Shown piece after piece: positions 57,842-64,000 of a stretch of 64,000 nucleotides of DNA. The notes beneath the pieces were generated by a model. The model ran no database searches, had not been told where the DNA came from, and saw only the letters and a list, made by a program, of their open reading frames with translations. Every line of letters begins with the position of its first letter. Position 1 is the first letter of the stretch. Position numbers and translations under genes: made by a program. Source of the stretch: Nelumbo lutea (lineage: Eukaryota > Streptophyta > Magnoliopsida > Proteales > Nelumbonaceae); contig JAKGHH010000007.1 in the NCBI GenBank assembly GCA_022828595.1, positions 65,894,727 through 65,958,726 of the forward strand, read 5' to 3'.

Positions 57842-58015
57842 ATCAATGTAAAAAACAAAAAACCAAAGAACCAAACCTGTCAAAAACTGAAACGATCAAC
57901 CGATGGTACCAGTTTGATTTTGGTTCGGGGAATTGCAAAAACCAGTATTACTGGTTCAGTTTCAAAAAATAACCCACCCACAATTCAGTTAATGGAATCG
58001 TGAGCACCCTAATTT
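57842..58015. repeat. Possible hAT-type MITE fragment
   Basis: AACCAAACCTG, TTTTGGTTCGGGG and ACTGGTTCAGTTTCAAAAA with a right end GTGAGCACCCTAATTTT resemble dispersed plant repeats that start with AGGGTGCTCAC or AGGGGTGxxxA. The left end is not visible next to the copia insertion. Weak evidence. Confidence 0.3.
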
Positions 58016-58319
58016 TAAGCCCCAAATCATAAAGAGGCTCTGTGCTTTTGCGCTTTACAAGCAGAAATCCTGAATTTAGTCCAAACGACAACCTTAATTT
58101 CTTTTCCTTGTCTGGGACATCTAAATTTGCATTTTCATTCTTGTATATCAATAGGCTATATAACCTTCTATTTATCTTTCAACACTGAAGGATCATCACC
58201 CATCTCTTCATCAAAAAGAGCTGGAGACCAGAAGAGTTTTCTTTGTTCAACAATCTGTGACATGTCACCACCAATCCATCTCCAGACTCCACCCAATGAC
58301 CTGAGATTGACTATGCCTT

Positions 58320-59837
58320 CTAGGCCTTCCTCTTCTCCTCTTCACGATCAAATCTTGAGCGCAGGACTGGGTCCTGAAGCACAGCATACGCATTTCCAAT
58401 CAGCTTAAAAAGTATGTCAGCATCCTTATGAACCTCTTTAGCAATTTCTTTCCACAACCCACCATCTCCAATCCCACTTCTACCAAGTAACTGCCCTGCC
58501 TTATCTGGGTGATGCCTAAGAGATGCTCTGTGGTAAGCATTCTTTATGTCCATTGCTGTTGCAGATTTTCTGACTCCTAAAATGAGGTACATGTCCAAGG
58601 GTACATCTTTCATCGCTTCTTGTTTTATTCTGGAAAGTCTCAGCCGAGCTTCACTTATCTCAATCTCAGTGGCTTTATCCTCTGAATATTTCTTTTGGAG
58701 AAGAGATAAATACCTCTGAAGATCATTAATTGCTTGTCTGTAATTTCTAATCATCTCATGTAAGCTAGCTCTTCTATATATCGCCTTTGGGTAATCTCCA
58801 TCAAGAGCCATTGCTAGGCTGCAATCTGCAATGGCCTCTGCTATCTCCCCCAGAGCTTTGTATGTAGTGGCCCGGTTGCAAATACAGATTGCTGCAAATG
58901 GACGTGAGACGTCGTTCCCTGATATAGCACAAGTTGTAATGCCTAACTGCATCTGAATACCTTTCTGATTGAAATGCTTCATTTCCTGCAGTCTTGTGCC
59001 TTAGTAGCTCACTCACAGTCACACACTTTTCAGTAATAAGGCCTGCTTGTTCTTGCTTCTGAAGTAATTCCAGAGCCTCCTCAAGCTTTCCTAAATAAAA
59101 GTATGACTTAGAGATTAGGCGCCACCGCCAGAGCCTCACCGGAGAGATGGCTGAGCTTTTGGTTCCACCAGCGCTTACTGGGATAGAATTTTTCTGTGCT
59201 GAATCAAGAGTCTGCTCACACAATTCAATAACATCTTCATACTTTTGCATCTTCAAGAGAGCCTCTGCTTTCATTTCAATTAATTTGTCTGAGTGGTGGC
59301 TTATGGAAAGACCCTTTGAGATTACTTCCAGTGCCCTTTCTGCATCCACTGATGTCTTCTCCTGCAAAAGTAGAGCAGTCTGATCCATATAATCAGAGAC
59401 TTGTACAGCTTTCTGCAAACCATCAAAAGCCTCTGTCACAAGTTTTCTGTCCAAGTGAACACCAAGGCTCGACTGCAACTTCAGTTTCATGAAATATTTT
59501 GTTGCTTCTTCAATTTCCCCCAACTCAAGATAACAATTTTGCAGCTCTGAGTTGAACCTTGTGAGATTCTGGCTCTAGTGCAAGGGCTGCCATGCAGTCC
59601 ACTAGTGCCTCTCTCATCCTTTCCAAGATGCATCCTTGCTGCAGCACGGTTGCTATAACACAGCACCATAGCTTCAATGCATGCCATGGACTTCTCATTG
59701 GGAGAAACACAGTTCAATCCGCTTGTGTAGCATTCCTCTGCTTCTCTTAGATCACCCTTTGCAAAAGCCTGATTGCCCTTGAGTCTCCACTCTGTAAGAA
59801 TTGCCTCTGGTTCTTTATCTTTTCCAGACATGGTCAT
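58320..59837 (-). pseudogene. DnaJ/TPR protein (DNAJC7-like) copy, frameshifted, intronless
   Basis: The minus strand encodes about 505 codons: tetratricopeptide repeats from EWRLKGNQAFAKGDLREAEE and CYSNRAAARMHLGK through ELLRHKTAGNEAFQSERYSD and FAAICICNRATTYKALGE, then a J domain, PLDMYLILGVRKSATAMDIK with the HPD motif in LRHHPDKA, ending DREEEKRKA and TAG. This is the C-terminal part of plant DNAJC7-like co-chaperones, whose family members I recall as over 1000 residues. Three frame breaks: an extra G at about 59620 (GGAAAGGATG), an extra base at about 59537 (AAAATTGTTAT), and a one-base loss at about 58936 (CATTACAACTTG). No intron interrupts it. Likely a retrocopy or decayed duplicate; assembly error is the alternative. 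Confidence 0.85.
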
Positions 59838-59839
59838 CC

Positions 59840-60615
59840 TTTCGTTTTGGCAAATGGATTAATCTGCTTCCTGGCCCTACCCAGATTGCTAAAAGAAAAA
59901 AAAAAATGAAACTATTAATTAAATAGAAAAAAAAAACAATAGCAGAGAGAGAAGATCCATTGGAAAGAAAACTCTACATCTAAATCCATTACAGAGTTTC
60001 CATTCAAAAACTACTATGGAATTCTAATCAATCCAAAGAAACCATTTAAGAAGAAAACCATACCGGGATAGGGCCAGCAGCAGCAGCAGGCTGGAACTAC
60101 CTCAGGAAATCTGGGTCATTACAAATTCTGATGATTCATCAATTAACCAACTGACTGAGAGAAAGGTTTTTGTTGGGGATAGTATCTGATATCATCAAGG
60201 TTGATTTTGTATAGAAGTGAGCCCAAATATTGTCTTTTGAACCAAAAACACAGAGATGGCTAGATGACCAGTAACACGTAACCCAAGCAGCTGTGAGAAC
60301 CTTCGGCTCTACCCCTGTCACCTACTAGGAAAAAATATATTAGAAGCTGCAAGGAAGGGGATCGAAGAGCCTATGAAGACTTTGACTCAATTTTGTGAAG
60401 TCCAGTCTTTCTTTATTCATTTCTCTTCCCTTCACCTACCAAGACTAATCAAAATTAATAAAATTATTTTTCTGATAAAAAGATTATAGAATCTAGTTAA
60501 TATTTTTGCTCTCTTGTGATATAAAGCTTGATCGTTAAATTAATGCGCATGTCCTGTAAACCGTCCCAGCAGCTGCCCATGTAGAGCGATTCTGATGGAG
60601 GATCAAATGAAAAAT
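59840..60615. other. Non-coding region upstream of the DnaJ/TPR copy
   Basis: No gene recognised. An A-rich run lies at 59890-59935 and a CAG repeat at 60074-60091. In-frame TAA about 19 bases before the ATG at 59837 rules out a simple N-terminal extension; a distant exon cannot be excluded. Confidence 0.4.
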
Positions 60616-60619
60616 CTTA

Positions 60620-60727
60620 GGCTCAGTACAAATGCAAATATCTACACCGTAAATACATATAAAATAATACAAAATATAAGGTTCTGTACTCTATATATTT
60701 GCATTTGTATTCCTTCCAAATTCAGCC
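60620..60727. mobile_element. Tourist-like MITE (PIF/Harbinger type), copy 1
   Basis: 108 bases with imperfect terminal inverted repeats: GGCTCAGTACAAATGCAAAT at the left; the right end, read in reverse complement, is GGCTGAATTTGGAAGGAATA followed by CAAATGCAAATATATAGAGT. Flanked by TTA on both sides (60617-60619 and 60728-60730), the target duplication of this superfamily. No coding capacity. Confidence 0.65.
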
Positions 60728-60732
60728 TTAAG

Positions 60733-61165
60733 AAGGGCAACGGGCAGGTTCGGGGTGGGGCACCCCCTCCTCATCCCCACCCCATAGTCAACATACTCTA
60801 CTCTCTTCCTGCCCCGTAGTCAAGGAACCTCTGAAATTTTCAAATAGGATTATGAGAATTTAAAGATATTTTATTAACTGAATTATGATAATTAGAAAGT
60901 ATTTTAGAAATGGAATTATGAAATTCTAGGATTTTAGGAATTTAAGAAAAAATTTAAATATTTTAAAAATTAATATTAAACCTAGGGATATTTTACTAAT
61001 TTATCATTAGGTTCGGATAATTATATGCAGATTCCATCCTTGCCCCATTCTTGATTCGGGACAAAAATATTTCCCTCTCCCACCCGTCCCCGTTTATGAT
61101 AGGGAAAAACCTGCTCAGTTTGGGGCGAGATGGGGTGGGCCCCATAGGCAATCAACTCATCCAGC
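60733..61165. repeat. G/C-tract repeat, possible non-autonomous element
   Basis: GGGCAGGTTCGGGGTGGGGC at the left, CATCCCCACCCCATAG, an AT-rich middle, then CCCACCCGTCCCCG and GGGGCGAGATGGGGTGGGCC at the right. Such GGGGCGGG-bounded AT-rich blocks are dispersed in many plant genomes. Borders not resolved. Confidence 0.35.
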
Positions 61166-61769
61166 ATGGGTGGAAATCAAACAACTATTTTTAATCTCTG
61201 GTTGATCCAGCAATCATCACCTGGCTAAAATTTTGGATTCAACCAAATGAACCAACCAATTGAGCCGTCGACCAGTTGATGTGATCAGTGACAGGTTGTG
61301 TATTATTTCTCTTTTTTCTGTTTTATTTTTGTAATTTTAGGCATTTCATCATTGTTCTATATTTATTTTACAATGCTTTTTATCTTATTATTTTATTAAA
61401 ATATAAAAATTGACCCATTTAACCTAGATGATTAAAGTTTTAACTTCATGGACTTTGTTTTCCAAATCTTCGAGCCAAAGGGAATTTCGTCTCGCATTTT
61501 CTCGTACTTGCCATGAAACTGCAATTGTTGACCTTGGGATAAGTAGTAAGAGATATTTTCTAACAATATTGGTTGGTCTAAGCATTCCAGGTTCGACGAG
61601 AAGGTTATGCCGATTTGGTTTGGGAATCTTTGAACCATTTCCATGGCCTTCTCTTTCAAACTGTGCCTTTTTAGGACAAAATCGAAATTCCTTGTGCGAA
61701 TACAGGAAAAGAATTTGTTGAGCACAAAGATGAGATTGATCAGAGTGTCGTGGCTGGAGTGGTTTCTTT
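61166..61769. other. Unassigned single-copy-like stretch
   Basis: Open frames exist on both strands at 61428-61800, but none resembles a known protein. Part of the plus strand (61680-61768, giving IPCANTGKEFVEHKDEIDQS then VVAGVVSF) could be an exon fragment; unproven. Confidence 0.3.
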
Positions 61770-62065
61770 CAAGGTTTTTAAAACCTACCCAGAGACTCAA
61801 CCGGTCAGGGGTCCAGTTCTTGGGTCGAACGGTCCAATTGTTTGAATCGAATGGTCAGCCCATTTTGATAAAAAAATATAAAAAACGGTCAAAATCATTG
61901 AATGGTTCAAAAGGTTCAACCACCCAGGTCAGCAGTTTGTTGATCAAAACCAACGTTTTTTTGCAAAAATCCGGTTTTGGGAAAAACGAAACCAAACACC
62001 TGACCGATTCCCAGTTTTTCTGGTCCGACCATCTGGTCCTGTCCGGTCCAGTTTTGAAAACCATG
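61770..62065. mobile_element. hAT-type MITE with 8-bp target duplication
   Basis: 296 bases. Left end CAAGGTTTTTAAAACC; right end in reverse complement CATGGTTTTCAAAACT (13 of 16 match). Flanks are GTTTCTTT (61762-61769) and GTTTCGTT (62066-62073), a 7-of-8 match fitting the 8-bp duplication of hAT elements. Inside are many CCGGTC/GGTCC phrases. No transposase. Confidence 0.75.
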
Positions 62066-62306
62066 GTTTCGTTAGTTGCAATGTAATATTTAGTTATTTA
62101 CACTGATGCAAAACTATTGTAGCACAAATTATTTGGGTTCAAATTCTGATTTATTTTTGTTTCAAATTCCACCTTATTTTATTTGATTGCAATACAAATG
62201 AAATAAAATAAGACCCGAAGTGGAATAAAACAAAACCAAAAATAAATCAAACCAGAATTTATATTCCTATACATTTGTACTAGTACAGATACAAACAGTG
62301 AACTAA

Positions 62307-62407
62307 GGCTCAGTTTTGAAAGAATATACAAATATAGATATATACAGTGTAAAACCTTGTATAATATACTGTATATATTTATATTTGTATTCTTCTCAAA
62401 TTGAACT
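62307..62407. mobile_element. Tourist-like MITE, copy 2
   Basis: 101 bases flanked by TAA (62304-62306 and 62408-62410). Left arm GGCTCAGTTTTGAAAGAATA; right arm in reverse complement AGTTCAATTTGAGAAGAATA, both continuing into AAATATA..TATATACAGT. Related to 60620-60727 by the GGCTCAGT/GAATACAAAT ends. Confidence 0.65.
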
Positions 62408-62456
62408 TAAATGAAGCAGCCCAAAGAGGAATTCACATCTGCTACCTACAAAGGGC

Positions 62457-62594
62457 GCACCCACAACGTCCCACAGCACATCCCTGTTAATATTGGGAAC
62501 ATCTCCCGATGGTAGTACCAGAAATGATGATATCATCATTGGGAGATGTTTTTCAATACACGGCGAAAACGTACTGTGGGACGTTGTGAGGTGC
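62457..62594. repeat. Fold-back (hairpin) sequence
   Basis: GCACCCACAACGTCCCACAG (62457-62476) pairs with CTGTGGGACGTTGTGAGGTGC (62574-62594) with one bulge. Further in, ACATCTCCCGATG pairs with CATTGGGAGATGT. The arms leave a loop around GGTAGTACCAG. A small MITE or an imperfect hairpin transcript are both possible. Confidence 0.6.
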
Positions 62595-62699
62595 AAATTT
62601 GAAACTCCCCAAAGAGGTATTTCCTCTCTGGTACAAAGGAACCAAGGGGCCATTTGCGGGGCTGAAGCTTTAATTGAGAGGGCTTTCACTGAGCGCTAC

Positions 62700-64000
62700 T
62701 TTTAGAGAAGGTACTAAAAGAAGCTTCAAAGAAAAGCCAAAGTTCTAGCCGAAAGACAGTTATATATTTTTGGACTTCCAGAAGTTTCCACCAAATATAA
62801 TTTACGGGCTGTCTGAATGGGATCCACCGTTGAGATCTTTTTGCAACAAAACACGTTCACCATAAAACTGAGTCCAACCATAAAAGTGAGACCTGCTATA
62901 TATGAGATGTTGCGGTGTAAACCATATTGGTAAAACGTGTTTTATTAACAGGTGATCAGGACCGAGCCGGTGCCTGTGGAAAGCCCCCAAAGGGGCATTG
63001 CATGGTTATTATACAAGCTCTGGAGTGTAGGAGGCATTATTATACTCACAAGAAAGTAGGAAACATGCAGGAGGTTAGTAATTGCTAAGACACGAGGGAT
63101 TGGTGTCTATGTTCCACACTTTATTTTTATTATTTATAATGCTAAATAATATCTTTATTTTTATTATTTAAATTACATTTCTTTACTAAATACAAAGTTC
63201 TTTTTTTGGTAATCGATCCATGTGATATGTGATGCATGGGAATATCTGATATCCAATATAATGAAAGAAATTGTAGATTAATGTAAGACAGCAATAATGT
63301 ATTTCAAAATTCAAAGTAATGTAATTGGGCATGAATTTTAAATACATCCAAATCTGATTTGATTATTGAAATATCAAATTTGAATCCGATTTGGACTTGG
63401 ATGCAGGTTTTAACATCCAAATCCAAGTTTGAATTCAGCCACATCCAAATTTGATCAAATTATAGAAATTTCAAGTCTAAATGCAATTGGAGTCTGATTG
63501 TATTTTGAATTAGATTCAAATTTAATTTGGTTACACTCTATTATCATTAAAGTACATTATATATAGATAGATAGATAGATCTATACTACTTTAAAAAAGC
63601 ATGAATAGCCATAAAAATATTTCTGGAATTTTCTCAAGACAAAATTTACCCCACTATATTTAAATTTATTAATAAAACAAGAGGGCAAATAGGGTAATCG
63701 GTTATTGATATTAAATGAGTTGAAAAAGGTAATAATAAGATATTCATTGCCCTGAATTCTCTCTCATTAAATCTAACAATTAAGTTATTAACTTGCATTT
63801 ACCTTCATTGAATCATATATTTAAAGAATTTTTGTTTCTTCTCTGTCATCAAATTCTATTAATTAAATCGACACATAATAAATTAATAATTTCAACAACA
63901 TGAAAACTTATACTTTTAAAATATACTTATAAAAATAGTGTTTTCTTCTAGGTGGTGGTAAGAAATTAAACAATTTTGAGCTAAATGGGCTAATCCATTT
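62700..64000. other. AT-rich non-coding right end
   Basis: No gene recognised. 63340-63540 has alternating ATCCAAAT/ATTTGGAT-type words in both orientations, typical of old inverted-repeat debris. A GATA/TAGA run lies at 63563-63580. Confidence 0.5.

Noticed and set aside
61432..61800. 122-codon minus-strand open frame
   Set aside because: Its start lies inside the hAT MITE and it resembles no known protein.

Overview
The window looks like nuclear DNA from a flowering plant. It is packed with plant LTR retrotransposons (Ogre, Tat and Athila lineages of Ty3/gypsy, plus Ty1/copia), carries a scrambled piece of land-plant plastid DNA, and contains plant-type MITEs. The species cannot be named from what is visible. 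I see no intact cellular gene. Nearly every coding stretch is a decayed mobile-element gene, and the only host-type gene is a frameshifted DnaJ/TPR copy at 58320-59837.

Layout, left to right. 1-437: one end of a CACTA transposon. About 610-1700: scraps of an Ogre-like LTR and a GAGCTCGA-rich repeat. 1877-3038: a truncated Athila LTR on the minus strand. 3140-4271: plastid DNA (23S fragment, 5S, trnR-ACG, ycf4 end) in non-plastid order. 4340-9258: a Tat-lineage element whose pol runs on the minus strand, while an extra intron-containing ORF runs on the plus strand, tail to tail with pol. 9259-19214: a roughly 10 kb tandem array built from two alternating module types. 19215-44859: a large Ogre element on the minus strand (5' LTR 42667-44859, PBS, leader with an 18-bp minisatellite, ORF1, gag, PR, RT, two RNase H domains, INT). 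An Athila element (29500-39317, plus strand) has inserted into its ORF1. 44860-45350: a GAGCTCGA repeat holding a long TATG microsatellite. 45346-48081: a second Tat fragment with the same antisense-ORF layout, but with integrase deleted. 48286-57836: a complete Ty1/copia element on the minus strand, with 1.9-kb LTRs, a PBS for initiator tRNA-Met and a perfect ATATT target duplication. 58320-59837: the DnaJ/TPR pseudogene. 60600-62600: a cluster of small inverted-repeat elements. 62600-64000: AT-rich non-coding sequence.

The genes do not form a working pathway. They are a stratified record of insertions: Athila into Ogre, copia into an AT-rich tract, and plastid DNA beside a Tat element. Most breaks in the retroelement frames are stop codons where a glutamine, arginine or tryptophan codon would be expected, as C-to-T decay of methylated DNA would produce. 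The points most worth a second look are the antisense Tat ORFs, the two-module tandem array, the minisatellite in the Ogre leader, the repeated CAGATCTG palindrome in Athila, and the intronless, triply frameshifted DnaJ/TPR copy.
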